A stretch of 64,000 nt of DNA from Parietichytrium sp. I65-24A. Its lineage: Eukaryota; Sar; Bigyra; Thraustochytrida; Thraustochytriidae. This document shows, one piece after another, positions 50,960-60,298 of this stretch. The number at the start of each line of letters is the position of its first letter. The first letter of the stretch is position 1. The stretch lies in assembly GCA_012862575.1 (NCBI GenBank), contig BLSF01000016.1:558001-622000 (forward strand), in the 5' to 3' direction. The notes under the pieces are model-generated. The model had not been told where the DNA came from, made no database searches, and saw nothing but the letters and a program-made list of their open reading frames with translations. Position numbers and translations under genes: made by a program.

Positions 50960-52456
50960 TTAACTCAAGGGCATTGGACGCTTAAGTTGGGAGTATCTAG
51001 CTGCATACTCAGACTTGACCCTCCTCGAACCTGGTTCTCCGTTGCACAAGTCGTAATGTCGTTCACTCCACATGTCTACATAATGGTGCAGCCGCAACAC
51101 ACTGGGATCAATCCACGGGCGGGCGGGCGGATTATCTTTTGGGCGATCCCAGAAGAGTGTGTGATTGTACGCCGTGCACGCCGAATGTGCGTGCACCGAA
51201 GCGTAAAAGACTGTCTGAGCATTAGCGATCGATTTTGTGTAGGCAACCCCGCAAGAGTGCCCGACATTTGAGTGGTCCCTTTCGGCAAGGGGAGGTAGTG
51301 GACTACAGTCGCACCGTTCTGGAAATCTTAGAGACAGCGGAGAGCCTTCAGGAGCCTTCGGTTTGCTTAGTTCGTCACCGTGCACTCTAAAGTAGCACAT
51401 GTTGTCTATTGCAACTCCGGACTCTTTTAGTCCCACCTGCAGTGCCTCCCTAATGGAGGTATGGTTGCCCATCGGTATGAGCAGCTCGTCAAAGTCGCAC
51501 ACGAAGATGAACTGATCACCATGCCTTTTTGCGTTGTACAATCCCATTTGATAGATTGGAACGCGGCAAGTGCTTAGATTGACGAAATCCATGTTCTTGC
51601 TGTGACCAAGAGCACCGATTGGCACAAGTGATACGAAACCAGAATCGATGAAGGTTTCCAAAGCCTGTTTGTACGAGGCCATCGTTTGGGAATCAGGGGA
51701 GTCACAAATTCCAAGATACACGTGGCTGGCTTGGATGTTGTAATAGTGCTGGACGATCTCAAACGCATGGGGGGTATAAGAAGAGACAGCTGCAACAATG
51801 CTGGTTGCCCATGGATCGCCTGCCACTTTGGGGCGCCAAGTGTTCCTCCAAGCGAGTCCTTGAAATGGCACCGTGGGCGACATGGCCCGCCGAGTCTTGC
51901 ACAAGTACGGCACGACTCTTGAAACGCGCACCACCCCCACACCTTCACTTGTCAGCTCCCTGGAATATTCAACCATATCCGCAAAATAGAAAACTTACAT
52001 TCCGTCTCCGTATTGAAGCGCATAAGTTCGTATTCTTGTGCAATTTGACTCTATTCCAAACCGCCTCGCAATTCCTACGGCCGTTTCCACTCCCCTGTCG
52101 CCATAATCTTCGAGCGGCTCCGCCCGATTGACCACCTTTTGCAGCGCAGTGTCCCACGCCACCATCTTTGCGTTGAAGAACAGCACATAATAGTCCGTAT
52201 CAGTAAACCACTGCGTATCAACGAGGTACAGCTCCGTCCCATCCACCACGCCTCTGGGCACCCAGGCCTCCACATCTCGGAATCCACCATTCTCCCTGGC
52301 CTCATCAAAGCGCTGCTTGTGAGTAAACTCCGTCAATGATGCCACTTGCGCGATTCTCAGCGTCACCAGCGCCGCAAGGAATACTGTGACTGCCAACATC
52401 ATGATCCATTTCCTCGGCCCACGAGCAAGCCTCGCCACTGTGGAAACCATGACCAT
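50960..52456 (-). CDS. Golgi-type glycosyltransferase family 92 (DUF23) protein, 2 exons
   Basis: Exon 1 runs 52456-51999 and ends at a GTAAGT. The acceptor of exon 2 is ambiguous: CAG with first exon base 51959 (39-nt intron, 485 residues) or AAG with first exon base 51917 (81-nt intron, 471 residues); both keep the frame to the stop at 50960. Exon 1 encodes a short cytosolic start and one TM anchor (about 18-42, WIMMLAVTVFLAALVTL), as in type II Golgi enzymes. Exon 2 has HAFEIVQHYYNIQASHVYLG, then KRHGDQFIFVCDFDELLIPM with the DxDE metal/nucleotide-sugar motif of GT92, then RLHHYVDMWSERH near the C-terminus. The family includes beta-galactosyltransferases of cell-surface glycans. Donor and acceptor here are unknown. 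Confidence 0.85.
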
Positions 52457-54477
52457 CCAGCTTGGCTTTGAAGCAACACACCCAAACTCGCTCTATTTAA
52501 AAAACGTACGTACGTCACGCGCCACTCTCCTCGGTCCTTACCCGAGAGTAGTAGTCGTCAGTAACAGTCCTTCTGCTCCCGCAGGTACACCTTGCCTCTC
52601 CTACCAGCTGTCTAAGACAAAATTGTAGCCTTCTCTTGAATCGCCACTACCGCCACGATAAGAGCTATATAGTGTAATTGGGTAGTCTGCTCGCTATCCA
52701 GTGGAACCTTCTCACACTCGGACTCCTTGTGAAAATGGGTAGCTACACCTACCAGCGGTGGCCTATTGAATTCGGTAGACGAGTCTCACACACAGCCACT
52801 TAGGTTAGAGATTAGAAATACCTACTGCATGTAAGGATCCTATAAGTGGTTTCGGAAGGTAAAAGGGCATATGGTGCTTCTGCGCAAAACTTTAAAACTT
52901 GGAGGACCGTGGCATTCGACGCATTTCCTTTGATCAGAGAGTGAAGAGAGTATGGTTTGGCCTGTTGTTTGTTTGTGTTTGTTTACGCGGAGATCCAATT
53001 GATATGCTCACTTCCGTGCTTCTTTCGTTTCAGAGCAATTACCTGCATCCTGAACCTGATCTCTGAAGCCGCTGGCCACGATGTCGTGATGATTTAGGTA
53101 CACTGGGTTCTCCCAAAATCTATAAGAGTGCTTTGTAGAAATAGATAGAGAACCAATAGCAAGTGGCCACTGTGTAAGCAAACCTCCTTCTCACAGAATC
53201 AACTCGTCAAGTGAAGCCTGCGAAGTGGCACAGTCGAGGAGTCTACTCGCACGAGGGATCCCGATCGAGGCGGGGAATGGTGTCTGAATGAGAAGAATGG
53301 CTTCGATTTGTCATTGTCAATCTCAGATATATAGCGTAGAGAAGAAGAGAGACGAAATGATAATCTTAAGGCAAGACGAGACTGTGTGGAGACAGCTAGA
53401 TTGGTTTTATAGGACCTTCTATATTATTTAATTTCAATGCTGACATAGTAGGAGGATAAGAGGGCGGCTATCAAAACCTGCGCGCGAAAAGTCTTGGTCT
53501 CGATTTCGCTCTATAGTAATTTTATACTGGTTTCTGTAATCCAGGCATGCAAGTTTTCGTGCTCGCATGTTTTCCACTTACCGCGTTTTATAGAAATCGC
53601 TAAGCTATTCTTCACAGCATTGGCTACAGCAGTTGTGAATTGTCAAGTGTGTGGAAGGGAAAAAGGGAATGTCTGAGACACTGTAACTGTTGATGGGAGG
53701 TATCAATAGAATACTTTCGGAAGGAAGAAGAAATTTCTGCCTTATGAATTTCCACTGTGACGCATTTTGTACTTTGCATTTATAGGAAGAACTCTTCAAA
53801 TTGCCAGGTGCGGGGAATATATTAATTGTTAAAGACTTATAAAAGTCCTATAAAGAACCATGAGCATTATCAGTAATAACGGAAAAACCAGCAATCAAAA
53901 TTAGGGGAAAGAAGCAAAAGCACGAGTGCACTTGATTTTTTGATGCTGTTTCTTGTTGAGTTTTCGAAGGCGCAACCGTGTTGAAGCTTTTGATCATTTG
54001 CTTTGAGCGCATTTTGAGGGATGCAGATTAGCCTTGCCAGGAAGCTTAAAGCATCCCACTAGCTCCAATTTGGTCGAGGGAGCATAAAATTGACTCGGGA
54101 GTAAGTGGGCTGACCATTATTTTTCGTACCGAGTACAAAGTGCTGGCAATTCTTCCCCGAAGGAACGGTGTGTGCAAGACTATTGCGATTGTACTTGCAG
54201 TCAAACGAGTACTTTCGTTGGCAGCATTCCAAACAGACAAAAAAATAAAGAACAACAAAATGTTGAGCAGCGAGCGAAAATATATATCTGCCCTTGGTCG
54301 AAACTTCTATCCTATAATGGGACAATCGCGAGAGCGCAGAGTCAGCGTATTTAAACCCTACAATCTCATCGGCTTCCAAGACTTGAGTATTCGACGAACC
54401 GAATCTTTGTTACATTTATCTGAACTACTAAAATGGGCTTCCCCTACCTTGTGCAGGAGAGGCGCCGGTGGCAAAGT
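52457..54477. other. Gene-poor region, nothing recognised
   Basis: About 2.0 kb between the GT92 start and the rhodopsin stop. It is AT-richer than coding DNA, with many TATAG/CTATA words. No ORF above about 110 codons and no domain is seen; no tRNA-like box B is seen. It may contain the GT92 promoter and the 3' UTR of the rhodopsin gene. Confidence 0.5.
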
Positions 54478-56382
54478 TTAGTTGTCTGCCAACGAAGCGC
54501 ACTCTTGCTTGTGGCCCTCGCGCCAGTGGCGGACTTGGCACTCGCGAGCACAGTAGGCTCTCTGGTGGCAAGCTCCGCACTGCATCTGGGCAGGGCGCGA
54601 GCAACCAGGGGCGCTGCATAGTGTCATGTCGTCTCCCATCGGAGCAGATCCTGGGGAGCTGTTTGCCGAGCGTGGGCTGGCAGGTTGGTAAGAGTTGACA
54701 GGGTGGACGACGGTGCTGTTTTGCTGCATAGGTTCCTGGTGCTTCTGCTGCATGGAGTAAAGCGGATGCTCGGTGTCGACAAATGCGCTGAGGGAGTTCT
54801 TACGGCTCATCTTGGCACGGGAAGACGAAGCAGCAGGTTGTGGATGCGATGGTGGTGGCTGTGATTGCTGTGGCTGGTATTGCTGCTGTTGTTGGTAGGT
54901 TGGATATTGCTGGAAAGATGGCTGCTGCATGAAAGGTGGCTGTTGCTGGGAGGAGTACATTGCAAGCTGGTGTTGGTTTGGAGCTCCATATTGCGACCCA
55001 TCAAACGAGCCACGCGGAGAGTTGAGAGAAGGATATCCTTTCATGATGTTCTGCTGGTAAGCCATCAACTTAGAAAGCTCCGGGTCCTCTTCAAGGGCAG
55101 AAGCTGCCTTGCGCCAGACCTGTCCCATCTTCTTCCAGTATCGGATGACTTGGTGCAAGAAACGTTCGTCCAGGTAGTGAAACATGACGGCGTGAGTCAT
55201 TGCCTTCGCCTCCACCTCTTCACGAATCTTTTGCTCATCTCCGGCCACAGGCGAGTATCCAATAACAGCAATGTGGAATGGGGATCCAAACACGGTCTCT
55301 TTAAACTCTTTGAGCTCCTCCGAGTCGTCAAAGTGAGGGTTCAGGTTCACAAGGACGGCGCTGAATTCGTGAATGCGGCTGCGGAAGAGGATCTGGCGAG
55401 CCTGAGCAAGGTCAAAAGCAAAGATCACAGAGCAGTTGACCTCACGAAGCATAAATTGAAAGAGCCTCTGGTACCCGATATCAGGCTCCACAAGAAGGAT
55501 ACAACCGCCTCTACCATCTTCTTGGTAACCAGACTTTGCAATGGATGGCCCGTTGTACTGAATTTTGTCCTTGGAGACCGGAAGGTCCGGCGAGGTTCCC
55601 TCCACTTGCACCACAGACGCCTTGGCTTGCTCTTCCTCAATGAAAGGGTAGATGATGTTGTAGCGAAGGTACCAGATTGTGAATCCAAAAAGATTCTTTG
55701 ACAGCAAGTCACCGATGGAGTGCCCGATAGCTTCCCCTTCAGAAGAGATAGCGTCAAAAACTGGTGGGCCTGAGAAGTAAAGGATTGGAAAGATACCCCA
55801 CGACGTGAAGAACAGGAAGGTGACAAACATTAACCAGTTCCAAAGATGTCCGCGGTAGCAGTCCTTGCGAGAGAAGCCGAGGTGAAGGGTGCCATAGATG
55901 ATCCACGATGCAGTGAGGAGAGCAAAGCAAAGAAAAACTGCCCTCCACGTGCTGGTCTGCTGAAACGTCGCGAGAATACCCATAGCCATGAGAAACAGAT
56001 CCTTGAGCACCATACTGTTAATCGTAGTGAACGACACTCGTGGTCCAAGGAGTCCGATGGTCTGGTAAAAACCCATGAGGATGGCCGGGCAAGTGATTAG
56101 CCATGACAGGTACCTGCCAAAGACGATAGTCTTCGGGCCATCTTCGAAAATGACGAGGGCAGAAAAGACCTTGCTTCCAGAGAACGCCGCCAAAGAGTAG
56201 TTAATTGCAGTCACTGCTTGCACGTATACAGGATAGATCAAGCATCGATCCTGCCTGTACTGGTAAACGTAAAAGCAAAAGAGACCGTAAGATACGATCG
56301 CGACGATCAGCTGGCTGACAAACACGCTGGCCGGAGGGTCGGGATGCACGAGCAGCGCTCCCCAGTCTGGAGTAGCAGACAT
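54478..56382 (-). CDS. Channelrhodopsin-like 7TM rhodopsin fused to a receiver-like domain and a MYND zinc finger
   Basis: 634 residues, single exon, ATG at 56382. Residues 15-245 form seven TM helices. Helix 3 has GRYLSWLITCPAIL (Arg90, Ser93, Cys98), helix 4 Asp128, helix 6 FFTSWGIFPILYFSGP, helix 7 GHSIGDLLSKNLFG with Asp225 and the retinal Lys229. Helices 6-7 match chlorophyte channelrhodopsins almost residue by residue. The primary counterion is Ser, and the helix 2 Glu90 of ChR2 is Thr58. Residues 292-415 resemble a response-regulator receiver (GCILLVEPD start), but the phospho-Asp position is Asn346 and the conserved Lys is missing. A Gln/Pro-rich linker (about 465-520) follows. The C-terminal MYND finger (589-628: C..C..C..C..YC..C..H..H..C) is complete. 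A light-gated channel with a protein-binding tail is inferred. Confidence 0.92.
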   Translation of the reverse strand: MSATPDWGALLVHPDPPASVFVSQLIVAIVSYGLFCFYVYQYRQDRCLIYPVYVQAVTAINYSLAAFSGSKVFSALVIFEDGPKTIVFGRYLSWLITCPAILMGFYQTIGLLGPRVSFTTINSMVLKDLFLMAMGILATFQQTSTWRAVFLCFALLTASWIIYGTLHLGFSRKDCYRGHLWNWLMFVTFLFFTSWGIFPILYFSGPPVFDAISSEGEAIGHSIGDLLSKNLFGFTIWYLRYNIIYPFIEEEQAKASVVQVEGTSPDLPVSKDKIQYNGPSIAKSGYQEDGRGGCILLVEPDIGYQRLFQFMLREVNCSVIFAFDLAQARQILFRSRIHEFSAVLVNLNPHFDDSEELKEFKETVFGSPFHIAVIGYSPVAGDEQKIREEVEAKAMTHAVMFHYLDERFLHQVIRYWKKMGQVWRKAASALEEDPELSKLMAYQQNIMKGYPSLNSPRGSFDGSQYGAPNQHQLAMYSSQQQPPFMQQPSFQQYPTYQQQQQYQPQQSQPPPSHPQPAASSSRAKMSRKNSLSAFVDTEHPLYSMQQKHQEPMQQNSTVVHPVNSYQPASPRSANSSPGSAPMGDDMTLCSAPGCSRPAQMQCGACHQRAYCARECQVRHWREGHKQECASLADN

Positions 56383-58639
56383 GGTTCACACACCTCTCAA
56401 GTTCGACTGTCTTACTTTTTTGCTAAAGCTACTCGACGAGCTGCTGGGGCTGGTGTTCGAGTTCGGGGTCTGCTTGTCTTGTCTCCATGCGCTCGAGACA
56501 AAAGGCTGTCATTGCAAGATAGGGTTGGGGAGTCAACTCAAAGGGTAGTACGAAGCAAGTAAGACGGAGTAAGAAATATGACAGGAAGGCGTTTCGCGCA
56601 GCGCCAAGCCACGCGGGGCCAGCAAGTAAAGTTCAAGCCGTTGCGACACGAGCTTTTACTTTCTTTCATTGCACTTGGTAGTGCGATTGTCACTTAAGTT
56701 GCTTCGCCATTCAGGCGTATGCAACGAAAAGTAGTTGCGCAGACCACCCCTCGGCAACGAGCTGAATTCTTGCTCCTGAAATTTTAGGAAAGGAAACAAG
56801 TCGCAAACTTGTGCTTCTAGCCCTTTTAAAATCGCCCTCTGTCGATTCCGGAAACTAACCCTTCAAGTCTGTGCTAATCTTCGAATTTACTTCTTGTTGG
56901 ACGGAATGCTGAGAGCTTCGGGCCACCAAGTTGACTCACCATTCACAATTGCTTTGCTTTTCCTTTCTCGCAAATTCGCAAACCACTCATCGTGCCGAAA
57001 AAAAGCGAGGCTGGAACGCTAATTTCTTTTTCCAGATGCGGTCACGTACGAACATTTGCTGCCAACATGCGAGGTGAGAAGCGGCCAAGCAAACGGCTCA
57101 TGGCCGGGAAACTGAGAATTCGAAGTTGACAAATTGAATCACTGATCATCATCATCATGATGAAGCAACGCACAACGGCTATATTGCCTCGACCGTGTTT
57201 CTGGCCAGCACAACTCCGGGGAAACAATCAAGACCACCCATTTTAAGCGCAACTTTGTTGCCGACCATAGCATCAAACAGTCAGAGTTCGCGCAACTCCG
57301 TTCAGAACAATGGTTGCTACGAAAATATGGTACTCGAGTACAGCACTGTAGTGGTCTGCTCTTCTTCCTTCTTCCTCCTCCTCTTGTGCCCACTGTCTGC
57401 CAAGCTGTGGTACAATTTTTGGAACCCCTCTCGTACTCTGTTGCTGGGGGTAACTGTGGTGAGTTTATTACTCGTTCTATTTAGTAAAACTCTGCACCGA
57501 AAGATCAGTACTACTGGTCGAGCTTGGGAGCCAACGACTACATACCCCAAATTGACTGCAGCAAAAACGGTAAAGTTTTGGAGGGTTACTGCAGTCGTCG
57601 GACGGGTGTGCGGGGCTCATGTACACGAAGAATACCTCGTCGGTTCTCCAATCTCGGAGACATTGCCGCTTAGAAGCCGGCACGGGAGGCAACGTAGTTC
57701 TGGACACACCAATAAACATTTGCATTTCCCAGCGGACTGTCACTCCTTTGATCGAGTAGAGCCTACAGGCTCTGAAGATGTAACCATCGCTTTCGTCCAG
57801 TCCCGCTTGCTAAATTTTGTATATTTCTGGAGACCCGTATTTACAACGAACATGTGGCCTAGGCACTGTTGGGAAACCCGTTACCAGCACGACGAAATAT
57901 AGTATTTTGCGTGAACTGTGAAGAAACTGCAATCTCAGTTCGAAGATGGTGTTGCTCTTTTCAACCGTGAGAATGAAGCCACGATGCGCTAATTGGAAAA
58001 CCCAGCTTCAGGGCAACGAAATATTGTCGTTTGCGTGAACTGTGAAGACTGCGAACTCGGTTCCAAGGTTGGTGTTGCTATTTGGAACCATGAGCCTGGA
58101 GCCGCGATATGCTGTGTGGGAAACCCCATCTTCAAGGCAACGACGTTTGTCGTTTGCGTGAACCGTGTAGACCGCGGACTCTGTTTCAAGATGGAATTGC
58201 TTTTCCGGACAATGAGACATCGAATGCGTAGCGAAGTTCTTTAGCCTCGGGAAACTAGGCACCGAGTAAAGGGCGCGAGCAATTTCAAGTCAGGGAGGCG
58301 AAACTGTTTGGATGTCGTTGCTGACGCTCAGTGGGATCAAACAAGTCTCCTTCTTTAAAAGTGTGTGGAACGATGTATCACGATTGTCTGACCGTTTAGG
58401 GTCTTGAAAGAACTCGTTTTCAATTTTAGCCACTACTACTACAGCTAAAAACAATTCAGTTTATTTTAAAATAGAAAAGTAGTTTCCATCAAGGCAGCAA
58501 TGATTTGTTCGTATCGAATAATTAAGGGATAATGATCAGCAGGATGGCCAAAGCTTTCAAGCTTTCTTCAATGAACATACAGATGAAGTAGAAGCAGGGA
58601 AGCAAGAATTGTTCGTTCCGAAGACAAACAGAAACAAAC
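56383..58639. other. Gene-poor region with 124-bp tandem repeat
   Basis: About 2.3 kb upstream of the rhodopsin gene (5' region at 56383-56600) and downstream of the transposase-like ORF. A plus-strand frame of 235 codons (57195-57902) has one hydrophobic stretch (VVVCSSSFFLLLLCPL) but no known motif and runs into the tandem repeat; I do not call it a gene. The repeat lies at 57871-58248. Confidence 0.5.
57871..58248. repeat. Three degenerate tandem copies of a ~124-bp unit
   Basis: Copies begin at about 57871, 57995 and 58118 with GGGAAACCC-like words, each followed by CAACGAA...GTCGTTTGCGTGAAC, ...AAGATGGTGTTGCT and ...CCATGAG. Copies differ at many positions, so the array is old. A partial fourth start (GGGAAACTAGG) lies at about 58249. 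Confidence 0.85.
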
Positions 58640-60298
58640 TCAAGTTGCAACATAGCCTTCGCTAGAGATGACCTGATCCAATTGTTGGATTAGAAAATCT
58701 TTCCCGAATGAGAGGCGAGCTGAATGGTCGTTCTGAACCGTGTCATGTAGAGAGCGAAGCACTGTACCAAGCGCGCACGGCTCGTCGTCACTCATTTGAC
58801 AAGCCGCTTTGGCGTCGAATTCAGGCTCACTTCTCGAAATGCAGGCCATATCTCTTAACTTGAGGTTGCAACGCTCTGCGAGATTAAGGTGGGCTGAGCT
58901 CGACGGTATCTTGACAAGCTTGAGACTCGTTTGGCTGTGGTCGAGGATGGCCTTCAGTGCAGGGAAAAGAGTGCTGCATCGGAGCGTGTTCCAAAAAAGC
59001 TGGGACTCCTCGTCGTGGAGCTCGTTCCCGATGACGAAAACCAAATGCTGTCCTTGAATAGAGGCCGCGTGCTCCAGTAGCTTGCGGATCACGTTGTCGA
59101 GGAAGGACGTAAACTGTTCGTGGCCACTGCCTTCAACAAAACTGATTTTTGTGAACCTTGCAGAGCCTTTTGTCGCCGCGCCCCGATCAGATTCAATGAC
59201 CTCTCCATGGATGACGCCTAGATCTGGGTGCACCGCGATAGCCGATTCGACTCGAAAAGTGCAATCCTTCGAAGCGCTATTGTTAAAGACCTTTGAGCAA
59301 CCCCTTCCCTTGGATTTTGTCGTCATGAAAAATGAAGTCCAGTCCACAAAGACCAAGAAATAGTTTTCATGCTCCAGAGCGACGCGCATGCCTCGTGCGA
59401 GTCTCAAACGAACTTCTTTCGCTGATGCTATGTTCGCGAGCCTGTCTTCTACTGCGCAGTGCTTGCGCGTTGTGACGAGTTTCTTGGCCACCCAGTTTGC
59501 AATTGTTTGCTCGCTTTTAACCTCCAACAGCTTGTAGGTTTCATCCACCTCAGAGAGCCCTTCCGTGCCGAGATACTTGTCAGCATCGAGGGGACCACAC
59601 TCCTTGCGCTCTGATTCATCGAGCTCTACACCGTGTTTGAGCAAGCAATCCCTGAGGATCTCGATGTTCATCAGCTCCTTCATCTGCTTGAGGGAGTAGT
59701 TTGAATTGAAGTGGAACCACTTGAGCAACAGTCTGCCGTGAAAGTCTTTCTCAAACGTGCTCTGCCGCCCCCCGTTCCCATCGTGACGCTTGTCATGCTC
59801 TGGCCGCTCGCCAGCCCTGGCACGGGTGATGATCTTGTCCGCAGTTCTTGCAGGTACCCCTAAAAGCTTTGCGACCCTGAGACGCTCCTTCCTCCCACCA
59901 GACGCATCTGCAGCGATCACGAGTTGCTTCTCTCTTTCAGTGTAGCGATTGCGTCGTTTTTTGGTCGAAGTCGAAGCTCCGTCGCTGGATGCGTCGCACT
60001 CTGTCACATCGCTCAGCCTTCTTTTCTTCGTGTCAGGAAACCCTGCTTGGTCGTTGCTTGCAAGCTCAAATTTGCCTCCGATTTGTTCAAAGAAAAACAT
60101 ATTGCTGCTTCTCTCTGCCCCAGCGAGATATTCTTGCTGGTTTACGGGGCTGTTTAAAAAGCCAAAATCCTGCTGCGGCCTTTGCTCTCCATAGCCTCCG
60201 ACCGGGCTTGCCTCCCAGTTTGAGAAGACTCCGCTGAGAAGAGGAAGCGCCTGGTTGGGGCTTTCGGGCCCAAACGCATGTGCCTCATTGAGATGCAT
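58640..60298 (-). CDS. IS630/Tc1-mariner-type transposase-derived protein with degenerate active site
   Basis: 552 residues, uninterrupted, ATG at 60298. Seen: a nuclear-type basic stretch (STKKRRNRYTEREK), helix-turn-helix at about 118-165 (KERLRVAKLLGVPARTADKI) and a second helical unit to about 215, then a DDE_3-like domain: YFLVFVDWTSFF with Asp319, QHLVFVIGNELHDEES where the usual D-N reads Gly424-Asn425, and KLVKIPSSSAHLNLAERCN (Glu475) in place of PPYSPDLNPIE. So the first acid and the third are present, the second is replaced. No terminal inverted repeats or TA duplications were found by eye. Either a decayed DNA transposon whose frame is still open or a domesticated DNA-binding protein. 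Codon use is like that of host genes. Confidence 0.7.
   Translation of the reverse strand: MHLNEAHAFGPESPNQALPLLSGVFSNWEASPVGGYGEQRPQQDFGFLNSPVNQQEYLAGAERSSNMFFFEQIGGKFELASNDQAGFPDTKKRRLSDVTECDASSDGASTSTKKRRNRYTEREKQLVIAADASGGRKERLRVAKLLGVPARTADKIITRARAGERPEHDKRHDGNGGRQSTFEKDFHGRLLLKWFHFNSNYSLKQMKELMNIEILRDCLLKHGVELDESERKECGPLDADKYLGTEGLSEVDETYKLLEVKSEQTIANWVAKKLVTTRKHCAVEDRLANIASAKEVRLRLARGMRVALEHENYFLVFVDWTSFFMTTKSKGRGCSKVFNNSASKDCTFRVESAIAVHPDLGVIHGEVIESDRGAATKGSARFTKISFVEGSGHEQFTSFLDNVIRKLLEHAASIQGQHLVFVIGNELHDEESQLFWNTLRCSTLFPALKAILDHSQTSLKLVKIPSSSAHLNLAERCNLKLRDMACISRSEPEFDAKAACQMSDDEPCALGTVLRSLHDTVQNDHSARLSFGKDFLIQQLDQVISSEGYVAT

Noticed and set aside
57195-57902. 235-codon plus-strand frame
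   Set aside because: No domain, uneven composition, and its end runs into the tandem repeat. Transcripts would be needed to accept it.
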